Assembly: GCA_902506225.1 (NCBI GenBank) | Contig: LR733345.1 | Coordinates: 930,001-994,000 of the forward strand | DNA from: Faucicola sp902506225 | GTDB taxonomy: Bacteria; Pseudomonadota; Gammaproteobacteria; Pseudomonadales; Moraxellaceae | Length of the DNA: 64,000 nt | Reading direction: 5' to 3' | Shown here: piece after piece, positions 1 through 8,054 of the stretch | How positions within the stretch are numbered: the stretch's first letter is position 1 | Layout: each line of letters starts with the position of its first letter | The notes under the pieces: model-generated | Databases searched by the model: none | The model's input: only the letters and a program-made list of their open reading frames with translations | Told to the model about the DNA's origin: nothing | Made by a program: the position numbers and the translations under genes

Positions 1-1334
1 CTGTAAGCCATGCCGACGGTCATTTGGTGGTAGTTTCTCGCTCTGCAGAAGTTAGTATTACCGATGAATTAGGCCGTGAGCGTGAACGCTATAAAGCACC
101 GTATGGTTCGTCAATTTTAGTGGCTGATGGCACCGAAGTTACCCCAGGTCAAACCATTGCTAAATGGGATCCACATACCCATCCAATCATTACCGAGGTA
201 TCAGGTACCGCACGCTTTAGCGAAATCACCGATGGCTTAACCGCCACCATGAAAATCGATGAAGCAACAGGTATGAGCTCATACGAAATCTTGGCAACCA
301 AAGACCGCCCAAGTTCGGGCAAAGATTTACGTCCTGCGATTATCCTTGATACCAAAGAGGGTAAAGAAGTGGTGTATTTCTTACCACAGCAAACCATCAT
401 TCGTGTGCGTGAAGGCGATGAGGTAACAACAGGTTCGATTTTAGGTCGTGTACCACAAGAATCATCAGGTACCAAAGATATTACCGGTGGTCTACCACGT
501 GTCGCTGACTTATTTGAAGCGCGTCGTCCAAAAGACCATGCGATTATGGCGGAAATGAGTGGTACAGTAAGCTTTGGTAAAGACACCAAAGGTAAAAATC
601 GCTTTATCATCACCAATGATGATGGCGAAGTGCATGAAGAGTTGATTCCAAAATGGCGTCAAATCAACGTATTTGAGGGTGAACGTGTTGAGCGTGGTGA
701 GGTGATTGCCGATGGTCCACAAAACCCGCACGATATCTTACGCTTAAAAGGTGAAACTGAGCTTGCCAATTACATCGTCAATGAAGTACAAGACGTTTAC
801 CGCTTACAAGGGGTAAAAATCAACGACAAGCATATTGAAGTGATTATTCGTCAGATGCTACGTAAAGTTGAAGTTACCGATGGCGGTGATTCAAGCTACT
901 TCAAAGGTGACCAAGCTGAATACGCTGATATCGTCGCCATGAACAAAAAACTCGACGAAGAAAACAAATTCCCAGTCAAGTTTGACCGTTTATTGCTCGG
1001 TATCACTAAAGCCTCATTGGCAACTGAAAGCTTTATTTCTGCGGCGTCATTCCAAGAGACAACGCGCGTATTGACGGCGGCAGCAGTTACTGGCAAGATT
1101 GATGACTTACGCGGTCTAAAAGAAAACGTGGTTGTCGGCCGCTTGGTACCATCAGGTACTGGTTTAGCTTACCATGCCCAGCGTCTAGAGGGTGGTAAAA
1201 CCACCGCCACAGAAGCTACTGAAAATCAGCAGCTAGAAGCATTAGACACCTTGTTTGCCGAAAACATGGAGCCTGCGTCAATGTCATTTGAAGACCAATT
1301 TGCTGAAGAGTTTAATAGCCAAGATGCAAAATAA
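1..1334 (+). CDS. rpoC: DNA-directed RNA polymerase subunit beta' (3' part)
   Basis: This is the C-terminal part of the catalytic beta' subunit of RNA polymerase. The frame is open from base 3, so the gene starts upstream of the window. The motif ITGGLPRVADLFEARRP and, further on, ITKASLATESFISAASFQET are hallmark beta' C-terminal sequences. They belong to the region around the jaw and the C-terminal clamp contacts. The protein ends in an acidic tail (SMSFEDQFAEEF). A clear terminator follows 17 bases after the stop, marking the end of the rpoBC transcription unit. Identification is secure; only the N-terminal part is missing because of the window edge. Confidence 0.98.
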   Translation, partial: VSHADGHLVVVSRSAEVSITDELGRERERYKAPYGSSILVADGTEVTPGQTIAKWDPHTHPIITEVSGTARFSEITDGLTATMKIDEATGMSSYEILATKDRPSSGKDLRPAIILDTKEGKEVVYFLPQQTIIRVREGDEVTTGSILGRVPQESSGTKDITGGLPRVADLFEARRPKDHAIMAEMSGTVSFGKDTKGKNRFIITNDDGEVHEELIPKWRQINVFEGERVERGEVIADGPQNPHDILRLKGETELANYIVNEVQDVYRLQGVKINDKHIEVIIRQMLRKVEVTDGGDSSYFKGDQAEYADIVAMNKKLDEENKFPVKFDRLLLGITKASLATESFISAASFQETTRVLTAAAVTGKIDDLRGLKENVVVGRLVPSGTGLAYHAQRLEGGKTTATEATENQQLEALDTLFAENMEPASMSFEDQFAEEFNSQDAK

Positions 1335-1350
1335 TCGTTAATCAGTCATA

Positions 1351-1383
1351 AAAAGGCCGGTGCTTGCAACTGGCCTTTTTTTT
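1351..1383 (+). terminator. Rho-independent terminator of rpoC
   Basis: The stem AAAAGGCC pairs with GGCCTTTT around a roughly 13-nt loop, followed by a run of T. It lies 17 bases after the rpoC stop and before the ribosome binding site of the next gene. Confidence 0.85.
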
Positions 1384-1420
1384 CATCAAAATATCCGTAT
1401 CAAATGTCTAAGGAAACAAT

Positions 1421-1939
1421 ATGGCAGGTCGTGTTGCACGTTATCAAGCAGATAGAACCAATCAAAAAATGTATTTTTGCCGAATTTATTGTCAGCAAGC
1501 TGAACAGACGCCAAAAGGGCAATTACAGGAAGCACATATTGAAAGTGCGCTCATGCATTTGTACGGCGGCTATTTGGCATTTTTACAAGAAGTAGCACGC
1601 TATTATAATTTAACTATGTCAAACCCGAGTCTGCAATCAATTAGTGATGCGTTGGAGGCCAAAACCCAAGTATCACCTGAAGTGATGCGGTTAAAGCAAC
1701 TATTAGCTAATGATTATCTGGGGGATATCGAAAAAGCATGGCAGCAGATTATCTATAAACCTGTGCCACAAAATCTTGGAAATGAGAGTGATGAAAGCAA
1801 CAAAAATGCTAAACTGCCGGTGATTGATGTTATGGCAAGCCCATCAAGTACCAATATTTCAGTCGATATGATTCGCCAATGGCGTGGCGATTTGGTTGAT
1901 ACTATCGATAGTTTGCGAGAAGGGATGATTGAATTTTAA
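1421..1939 (+). CDS. DUF6586-like protein of unknown function
   Basis: This is a 172-residue soluble protein with no signal peptide or membrane segment. I recognise a resemblance to the DUF6586 family of Pseudomonas and Moraxellaceae, from memory and not certain. The N-terminal half is helical and rich in Tyr/Gln (GRVARYQADRTNQK, then HLYGGYLAFLQEVARYY). Residues 130-155 are a polar linker, and the C-terminus (MIRQWRGDLVDTIDSLREGM) is a predicted amphipathic helix. The ATG is preceded by AAGGAAAC at a good distance. An upstream ORF in another frame (1404) is a shadow. It stands alone between two terminators. No function is assigned. Confidence 0.75.
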   Translation: MAGRVARYQADRTNQKMYFCRIYCQQAEQTPKGQLQEAHIESALMHLYGGYLAFLQEVARYYNLTMSNPSLQSISDALEAKTQVSPEVMRLKQLLANDYLGDIEKAWQQIIYKPVPQNLGNESDESNKNAKLPVIDVMASPSSTNISVDMIRQWRGDLVDTIDSLREGMIEF

Positions 1940-1973
1940 TTGTTTAATCAACCTTGGTGCTTAGCAAAGACCA

Positions 1974-2005
1974 TAAAAAAGCTCGATTCATGATCGAGCT
2001 TTTTT
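1974..2005. terminator. Bidirectional terminator
   Basis: AAAAAAGCTCGAT and ATCGAGCTTTTTT form a near-perfect hairpin around a 5-nt loop, with A and T tracts on both sides. It serves the DUF6586-like gene on the plus strand and ponA/mrcA on the minus strand. Confidence 0.9.
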
Positions 2006-2010
2006 ATTAG

Positions 2011-2035
2011 GGTTTATTAACTAAGGTTTATTAAC
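2011..2035. repeat. Two-copy 14-bp repeat downstream of the PBP1A stop
   Basis: GGTTTATTAAC occurs twice with a 14-bp period (2011-2021 and 2025-2035). It starts three bases beyond the minus-strand stop codon at 2039-2041. It is one of several duplications in this window that touch a gene's 3' end. Confidence 0.8.
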
Positions 2036-2038
2036 GAC

Positions 2039-4768
2039 TCATTCATTCAGTGGTTTATTGTTATTTAACTGAGCGTAGTTGATATTGTTACCTGTCGTGG
2101 GCATCGGCACGGATGCTTGTTCCTCAGGGCGTTTTTGGGTAACCGCTTGCGGGGGTTTACTGTCGTCACTGGTGATTTCATTGCCCTTGCTATCGACGCG
2201 TCTAGTACCATTGTCAGTAAGCTCAATGGTTTCCTGCTCTTGTTTTTTGGATTTTGCGCGATTATTGACTGATACCCATTCCACAGGTTGACCTTTGAGC
2301 ATTTTAGAGGTGAAATCCAACCAAATGGGTAGTGCCGCCACGCCACCAAATTCTTTTTTACCCATACCAATCGGTTGGTCAAAACCAACCCAAACTGTCG
2401 TCACCATTTTAGGGTGGATACCAGCAAACCACGCATCTTTGGCATCATTGGTAGTACCTGTCTTGCCACCTACATCTGAGCGACCTAACGCACGCGCCTT
2501 AATCGCGGTACCGCGCTGGATGACATCACGTAAGATATTCGCCATTTGGAATGCCACGTTAGAAGAAATAATACGCGGTGCTTGCTGTGCTGGAATATAC
2601 TGAATAGGCATGGGTTTTAGCTTATCAGTGTCGGGGCCTGCATCATATAACTGCGCTTCAAGCGACGCTTGGCGTGCTAGCATTTGCTGAGTGCTGGCTT
2701 CTAAGGCCGCTTCTTCTTTGCTGAGCTTTTTGTTATCTTGTTTGTCTAAACTGTCTTGTTCTTTGGTTTTAGCCAGTGGGTTTGCGTTGAATAAATCCGA
2801 TTTTTCAGTCGCTTTATCGTCCGCTTCAGCGTCGCCACTTTGACCACTTAACAAGGCAGCTCGTTGTTCTTGGAAGGCGGTTAGGTTGTCTTCATTGGTT
2901 TGCTGTAAATCATTGTTAAAACACACGGCACAGGCTTGTTTTGGGTTGGCTTGGTATTGCAGCTTACCGTTGTAGTCAAAAATTTGCTGAATAAAATAAG
3001 GTTGAATACGGTGACCGCCGTTGGCAAAGGTCGCATAGCCCGTCGCCATCTGTAATGGGGTTGCTTCACCAGAACCGAGTGCCAATGATAATGTGTTTGG
3101 CATGCGTTCTTTTTCCAATCCAAACTCATTGAGTAGCTCACGCGTATCCGAGATACCTGCTGAACGTAGTACCCGAATTGATACTAGGTTACGTGATAGG
3201 TATAAACCTTTACGCAGTGGAATCATCCCCAAATTGCGACCGTCTGAGTTTTTGGGTTTCCATGAACCGACGGTCAACGGATCATCAGATATCATGGTAT
3301 CTGGGCTAAAGCCTTTTTCTAGGGCAGTGGTATAGACTAATGGCTTGATGGTTGAGCCTGGTTGGCGATAACCTTGAATCGCGCGGTTAAATTTACTTTT
3401 ATTAAAATCAAAGCCACCAACGACCGCAAGTAACGCGCCAGTTTCTGGATTGACCGATACTAGGCTGCCTTCAACGGCTGGAATTTGCACCAAGCTCCAG
3501 CTGGTGTTGTCAGCATTTGATGTGACATACACAATATCATGCAGATTGACGATGTTGTTGGAGATAAATGCTGAGTTGGGATTACGGTAGTGCAGTGTCG
3601 CCCAGCGCATGTTTGACCAAGGCACTTTAATCTGAGTACCGTCTTTCATGACCGCATCAAAGCCATTGCCAGGATAAACTTTGGTGACTTCAACCGGATA
3701 AAAAGAATGGATAACTGGGAAATTGGCAAGCTTGCCAGGTTTTTCTTTATCTTTTGTATTAGCAGGGGCGCCGCGCCAACCGTGGCGGCGATCATAGGCA
3801 AATAAACCGCGTTTAATGGCGTTTTCTGCAATTTCTTGTGCTTCGCTATTAATGGTAAGCTTCACACGCCAGCCCGAATTGATGACAGCTTCGCCATATT
3901 TTTCTACCAATGAGGCACGGGTCATTTCCGCCAAATACGGTAAGTTTTTATCAAGTTTTGCTTGGTATAGGCGCAGTCCAATGGGTGCGGCAACCGCTTC
4001 GTCGTGTTGCGCTTGGCTAATTGCGCCATTTTTAAGCATCTGACCCAAAATCCAGTTGCGCCGCTCTAACGCGCGCTCAGGGTTGGCAACAGGATTGTAT
4101 TTGGATGGCGCTTTTGGCAGACCGGCAATCATTGCCATTTCAGCAATGGTTAGGTTATTTAATGATTTACTATAATATTGCTTAGCGGCGGCTTTAATCC
4201 CATACGCACCTTGACCCAAATAGATTTTATTCACATATAAGGTCATGATGTCTTGTTTAGACAGCTTTTCTTCAATTTTGCGGGCTAAAAATAACTCCGT
4301 TAATTTACGATTAAGGGTACGTTCGGAGGATAAAAAATAATTTTTGGCAACCTGTTGGGTAATCGTCGACCCACCTGTCTGGCTATCGTCGTCGCTCACC
4401 GCTTCGGTCAGTGCGCGCCCGATACCCTTAATACTGATACCACTGTGCTGAAAAAATGACGAATCTTCGGCTGCTAAAAAAGCATTCACCATATTTTTGG
4501 GGATTTGCTCATAACTCACTGGCAGAGACATATCATTACCGTATTGCCCAATTAATTGGTTGTCCTCGGTATAGATTTGTAGTGGCATTGACAGCTTGGC
4601 TTTTTTAAGGTCATCTAAGCTTGGCAGGCTAGGTGATATATACATCGCCATACCATAAAAACCGATGGGGAAAGCTAATACCAAAATAAAAAGAAACGCT
4701 AAAATTGCAACCAAGAGATTGAGTAAAAATTTCATCCAAGTAAAGGTAGCAGCAGTCGACTGGGTCAT
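2039..4768 (-). CDS. mrcA: Penicillin-binding protein 1A (bifunctional peptidoglycan synthase)
   Basis: This class A PBP (also called ponA) polymerises glycan strands and cross-links peptides in the periplasm. It is 909 residues long. A membrane anchor lies at about 15-42. The GT51 transglycosylase follows, with EDSSFFQHSG (101-110) and GGSTITQQVAKN (132-143). The transpeptidase has STIK with Ser472 as nucleophile, SRN (525-527) and KTGTT (769-773). Between the SGE region and KTGTT there is a charged, low-complexity insertion (about 612-715) that begins with a CAVC pair. The gene is divergent from pilM, as is usual in Pseudomonas and Acinetobacter. The start used gives 11 residues before a second Met. 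The ribosome site is weak, so residue 12 is an alternative start. Confidence 0.96.
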   Translation of the reverse strand: MTQSTAATFTWMKFLLNLLVAILAFLFILVLAFPIGFYGMAMYISPSLPSLDDLKKAKLSMPLQIYTEDNQLIGQYGNDMSLPVSYEQIPKNMVNAFLAAEDSSFFQHSGISIKGIGRALTEAVSDDDSQTGGSTITQQVAKNYFLSSERTLNRKLTELFLARKIEEKLSKQDIMTLYVNKIYLGQGAYGIKAAAKQYYSKSLNNLTIAEMAMIAGLPKAPSKYNPVANPERALERRNWILGQMLKNGAISQAQHDEAVAAPIGLRLYQAKLDKNLPYLAEMTRASLVEKYGEAVINSGWRVKLTINSEAQEIAENAIKRGLFAYDRRHGWRGAPANTKDKEKPGKLANFPVIHSFYPVEVTKVYPGNGFDAVMKDGTQIKVPWSNMRWATLHYRNPNSAFISNNIVNLHDIVYVTSNADNTSWSLVQIPAVEGSLVSVNPETGALLAVVGGFDFNKSKFNRAIQGYRQPGSTIKPLVYTTALEKGFSPDTMISDDPLTVGSWKPKNSDGRNLGMIPLRKGLYLSRNLVSIRVLRSAGISDTRELLNEFGLEKERMPNTLSLALGSGEATPLQMATGYATFANGGHRIQPYFIQQIFDYNGKLQYQANPKQACAVCFNNDLQQTNEDNLTAFQEQRAALLSGQSGDAEADDKATEKSDLFNANPLAKTKEQDSLDKQDNKKLSKEEAALEASTQQMLARQASLEAQLYDAGPDTDKLKPMPIQYIPAQQAPRIISSNVAFQMANILRDVIQRGTAIKARALGRSDVGGKTGTTNDAKDAWFAGIHPKMVTTVWVGFDQPIGMGKKEFGGVAALPIWLDFTSKMLKGQPVEWVSVNNRAKSKKQEQETIELTDNGTRRVDSKGNEITSDDSKPPQAVTQKRPEEQASVPMPTTGNNINYAQLNNNKPLNE

Positions 4769-4880
4769 AAAGTCATTAGCTCAAAGCAAAATAAAGCCCC
4801 ATTATACCTAAAAAAATTTGAGTTCTGTGAAAAATCTATTTTGCTTTTATATTGTTTTTAAACTAGCTAATAAATTAGTC

Positions 4881-4950
4881 CTAACTAAAGCTAACTAAAG
4901 CTAACTAAAGCTAACTAAAGCTAACTAAAGCTAACTAAAGCTAACTAAAG
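4881..4950. repeat. Seven perfect tandem copies of a 10-bp unit
   Basis: CTAACTAAAG is repeated exactly seven times with no mismatch. It lies between the divergent mrcA and pilM genes, ending 79 bases before the pilM start. The period is close to one helical turn, so every copy faces the same side of the DNA. The region likely carries both divergent promoters. A change in copy number would move promoter elements by whole helical turns. Confidence 0.97.
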
Positions 4951-5029
4951 GTTGAATATCGAGAGTTTCTAAAGTATTGTAGCATAGTAAAAATCACGTT
5001 ACATAACTTAGTATACAAGGAACAAACTT

Positions 5030-6082
5030 GTGAGGTTATTTACAAAAAACAACAAGCTAGTCGTTGGGGTAGATATCACCACCACTGCGATAAAAATGGT
5101 TGAAATAACACGGCAGCAAGGTCTATTTCACTTAAGAAATTACGGCATTGAACCGTTACCCCGCGGTGCAGTTGTGGATAAAAATATTGTAGATATTGAC
5201 GCGGTCAGTGACGCCCTCGCAAGATTATCCCGTGGTAGCGGTTTTTCCAGTAAAAACATCGCGACAGCCGTATCAGGGTCTTCGGTTATTAGCAAAATTA
5301 TTGAGATGGAAGCGGATCTCACAGAGCTTGAAAGAGAATCTCGTATCCGTCTGGATGCTGACCAATATATTCCCTATCCTTTATCCGAAGTGAATCTAGA
5401 TTTTGAAGTGATAGGTCCTTCAGCCACGCCTGATATGTGTAAGGTATTGTTGGTTGCCTCTCGCACTGAAAACGTCGACCAACGTGTCGATGCGGGCGCT
5501 TTAGCGGGACTGGATACTAAAATTGTGGATGTAGAGGCTTACGCAGTTGAACGCGCTTTTCAATTGATGGTCGATAGCTTGCCAGGTCAACCTCAGCATG
5601 TAGCCCTCATTGATATCGGGCATAGCCAAACCACGCTTTATATTGCAAAGGACGGGGAGTTTGTATACAGCCGTGAACAGCTTTTTGGTGGCGCCCAGTT
5701 AACTGAAAGTATTCAAAGCCGTTATGGTTTGACGTTCGAGGAGGCGATGATTAATAAGCGCACCCTGTCATTGCCAGATGATTACTATACGGATGTATTA
5801 ATGCCATTTTTAGATGCCATTGTGCAGCAAATCACCCGCTCGTTGCAGTTTTATTTTTCATCAAGCCAAAATAGCCAAGTAGAGTATATTTTGTTGGGTG
5901 GGGGTAGTGCCAGCATTGCGGGTCTAGCAAGCATGGTTGAGCAAAAACTTGGTACCCGCACAGGTATTGCCAATGCATTTTCAAATATGACGATTAATAA
6001 CCATATCAACACTGAATTACTGATTATGGACGCGCCAAGCTTAATAGCAGCTTGTGGCTTGGCGTTACGGAGTTTTGATTAA
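5030..6082 (+). CDS. pilM: Type IV pilus assembly protein PilM
   Basis: PilM is a cytoplasmic actin-fold ATPase-like protein that links the pilus motor to the inner-membrane PilN/PilO complex. It is 350 residues, a normal length. Visible are the first phosphate loop (GVDITTTAIKMVEI, about 14-27), the second (ALIDIGHSQTTLYI, about 192-205) and the C-terminal GGGSASIAGL. The start is GTG, with CAAGGAAC upstream at a good distance. The first gene of pilMNOPQ, it overlaps pilN by one base (TAATG), implying translational coupling. The tandem decamer array lies in its upstream region. Confidence 0.97.
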   Translation: MRLFTKNNKLVVGVDITTTAIKMVEITRQQGLFHLRNYGIEPLPRGAVVDKNIVDIDAVSDALARLSRGSGFSSKNIATAVSGSSVISKIIEMEADLTELERESRIRLDADQYIPYPLSEVNLDFEVIGPSATPDMCKVLLVASRTENVDQRVDAGALAGLDTKIVDVEAYAVERAFQLMVDSLPGQPQHVALIDIGHSQTTLYIAKDGEFVYSREQLFGGAQLTESIQSRYGLTFEEAMINKRTLSLPDDYYTDVLMPFLDAIVQQITRSLQFYFSSSQNSQVEYILLGGGSASIAGLASMVEQKLGTRTGIANAFSNMTINNHINTELLIMDAPSLIAACGLALRSFD

Positions 6083-6753
6083 TGGCAAAGATTAATTTAC
6101 TTCCTTGGCGTCAAGAACTTCGTGAACAAAGAAACCGTGAGTTTATGACTTTAGTGGTTGCGGTATTGTTTTTATCGCTACTCGGTGCCTTTGCAGCATG
6201 GAGTTACTATAAAAATACCCTAGAAAACCAGCAGCTTGCTAATGAACGCATCAAACAAGAAAACGCTAATTTAGACAAGGCGTTAAAAGAAATCGAAACC
6301 CTTGAGCAGCAGCGTGATGATATCATTGCGCGTATGAAAGTGATTCAAGACTTGCAAGGTCGTCGCCCTGTCCCCGTTCGTATTTGGGATGATATTGCCA
6401 GAATTATCCCCGCACAAATGTATTTAACCAGTATGAAGCGTGAAGCTGATACCATCACCTTTACCGGTCAAGCCGACAACCCGAATGTGATTTCAACATT
6501 TATGCGCAGTCTTGATGGGACGCAGTGGTTAGAGAAATCGGCTGTGGTCAGTATACAGCAGCCCAATGCAGTGGCTTATCAAGCCGCCACACCCGCACCT
6601 GCTGCCGGTAACATCAGCGCTAGCAGTACCAGCGCAACATTACCAGAAGCCAATTACGTGACTTTTGTGGTAACAACCATGGTTAAGCAAACCGACGTTG
6701 CCAGTGCCACCGCTGCGAGCGGCGTTGCGGCAAGTGCGAGTAAGGAGAAATAA
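6082..6753 (+). CDS. pilN: Type IV pilus assembly protein PilN
   Basis: PilN is a single-pass inner-membrane protein of the pilus alignment complex. The N-terminal cytoplasmic motif INLLPWR is the known PilM-binding segment. A membrane helix spans about 24-45, followed by a coiled coil (about 48-90) and a periplasmic ferredoxin-like domain. The C-terminal 60 residues are Ala/Ser/Thr-rich and low complexity, longer than in many PilN proteins. The start codon overlaps the pilM stop. The gene ends three bases before pilO, and the pilO ribosome site lies inside its 3' end. Confidence 0.96.
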   Translation: MAKINLLPWRQELREQRNREFMTLVVAVLFLSLLGAFAAWSYYKNTLENQQLANERIKQENANLDKALKEIETLEQQRDDIIARMKVIQDLQGRRPVPVRIWDDIARIIPAQMYLTSMKREADTITFTGQADNPNVISTFMRSLDGTQWLEKSAVVSIQQPNAVAYQAATPAPAAGNISASSTSATLPEANYVTFVVTTMVKQTDVASATAASGVAASASKEK

Positions 6754-6755
6754 CG

Positions 6756-7517
6756 GTGAAATTAACCAATCCGCTAAAAAGACCGAGACTTGTCAAAAAA
6801 CCTGTTCAAATTACCGCAAAAAAATCGTTTGATGTTAAAGCCTTCGTCGAGAGCTTTAAATCACTAGACCAAAATAATTATGGTAGCTGGCCTGTACCTG
6901 TTAAGGTTACCGTCTTGCTATTTATGGTCGCTGTTATCGCCTTTTTAACTTGGTTTTTACCGATTAGTAGCAAACGTGAGGAGATTGCCGCTGCCGAAGC
7001 CGAGCAGCAAACCTTGCTCGATCAATATCGCCAAAAAGAATCCAAAGCACGTCATCTAAAAGAATATCAAGCCCAAGTATCAAAAATGCAGTCTGATTTT
7101 AAAGAACTGCTCAATCAATTACCCAAAGACACCCGTATTTCTGACCTAGTGGATGGGATTAATATGGTTGGTGTGGGCAGTAATGTCAAATTTCAGGATA
7201 TCAAAGTTGAGCCAGAAGTGTCCCAAGAGTTCTTTATTGAGCAGCCAATTCGTATTGCCGCTTTAGGAGATTATCACCAATTTGGGTCATTCATTAGTGG
7301 GCTTGCTAAACTACCTCGCATTATTACCTTACATGACTTTGAAGTCACCAACCCTAGTCCTAGCCTAGACAAGCTACCAGAAACCAATCTTGTTTTGAAC
7401 GTTAAAACTTATCGTTCAAAAGAGCTAAATGAAGAAGAATTGAAAAAGGCACAACAAGATAATCAAAAAAATGCCGCTGGGTCTGACAATAAGGAAGCAA
7501 ATAATGGCGATAAATAA
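6756..7517 (+). CDS. pilO: Type IV pilus assembly protein PilO
   Basis: PilO forms a heterodimer with PilN in the periplasm and binds the PilP lipoprotein. At 253 residues it has a basic cytoplasmic N-terminus, a membrane helix around 48-68 (VTVLLFMVAVIAFLTWFL), a coiled coil (about 72-115) and a periplasmic domain to about 215. The tail is polar and Asn/Lys-rich. It uses a GTG start with TAAGGAG nine bases upstream. It overlaps pilP by 14 bases. Confidence 0.95.
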   Translation: MKLTNPLKRPRLVKKPVQITAKKSFDVKAFVESFKSLDQNNYGSWPVPVKVTVLLFMVAVIAFLTWFLPISSKREEIAAAEAEQQTLLDQYRQKESKARHLKEYQAQVSKMQSDFKELLNQLPKDTRISDLVDGINMVGVGSNVKFQDIKVEPEVSQEFFIEQPIRIAALGDYHQFGSFISGLAKLPRIITLHDFEVTNPSPSLDKLPETNLVLNVKTYRSKELNEEELKKAQQDNQKNAAGSDNKEANNGDK

Positions 7518-8037
7518 AAAACAGCTTACTATTTGCTTAGCGCTATTAGCCTTATTATCTGGCTGTACTGACCGTGTCGGTTTGGCAGAGCAACAAATGC
7601 AGGACATCCGTCAACAGCCTGCGCAACCGGTAAAGCCACCACCGACACCCGAAGTGGTACAAGAGTTTAATTACAGCGCTTCACAGCTGCGTAGCCCATT
7701 TATGCCGCCAAGTTTAATGCTGCAAGCCAATCAACTACAGCAAATGCAAGGGGTCAGACCCGATGTGACCCGACTCAAAGAGCCGCTTGAACAATTTGAG
7801 TTGAATGAGCTTACCTATAAAGGTACGATGGTGTCATCATCTGGCGAGGTATATGGTCTTGTTCAACGCCCAGATGGGGGCATTGCCAGTGTCAAAGTGG
7901 GTAATTATATGGGTAAAAATGATGGGCGTATTGCAGAGATTACGCCAACCCAAATTAACTTAATTGAAATCATACCAGACAGTCGTGTCGGCTATGTCGA
8001 AAAACCAAACTCAATTGTTGCCGCAGTTAGTCAATAA
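7504..8037 (+). CDS. pilP: Type IV pilus lipoprotein PilP
   Basis: PilP is the inner-membrane-tethered periplasmic lipoprotein that bridges PilNO to the PilQ secretin. I place the start at ATG 7504, not at the upstream in-frame codon 7471. It gives a proper signal peptide, MAINKKQLTICLALLALLSG, directly followed by the lipobox Cys at residue 21. A proline-rich unstructured stretch (about 35-60) precedes the C-terminal beta domain that contacts PilQ (TYKGTM... PDGGIASVKVGNYMGKNDG). The protein is 177 residues, typical for the family. It overlaps pilO by 14 bases and sits 17 bases before pilQ. Confidence 0.95.
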   Translation: MAINKKQLTICLALLALLSGCTDRVGLAEQQMQDIRQQPAQPVKPPPTPEVVQEFNYSASQLRSPFMPPSLMLQANQLQQMQGVRPDVTRLKEPLEQFELNELTYKGTMVSSSGEVYGLVQRPDGGIASVKVGNYMGKNDGRIAEITPTQINLIEIIPDSRVGYVEKPNSIVAAVSQ

Positions 8038-8054
8038 AACAAAGGGATAACTCA

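Noticed and set aside
1404..1595. 63-codon ORF near the rpoC terminator
   Set aside because: It lies in another frame of the DUF6586-like gene, which has a better ribosome site and composition.
4881..4950. CRISPR array or phage attachment site
   Set aside because: The units are 10 bp with no spacers and no cas gene or integrase is present.
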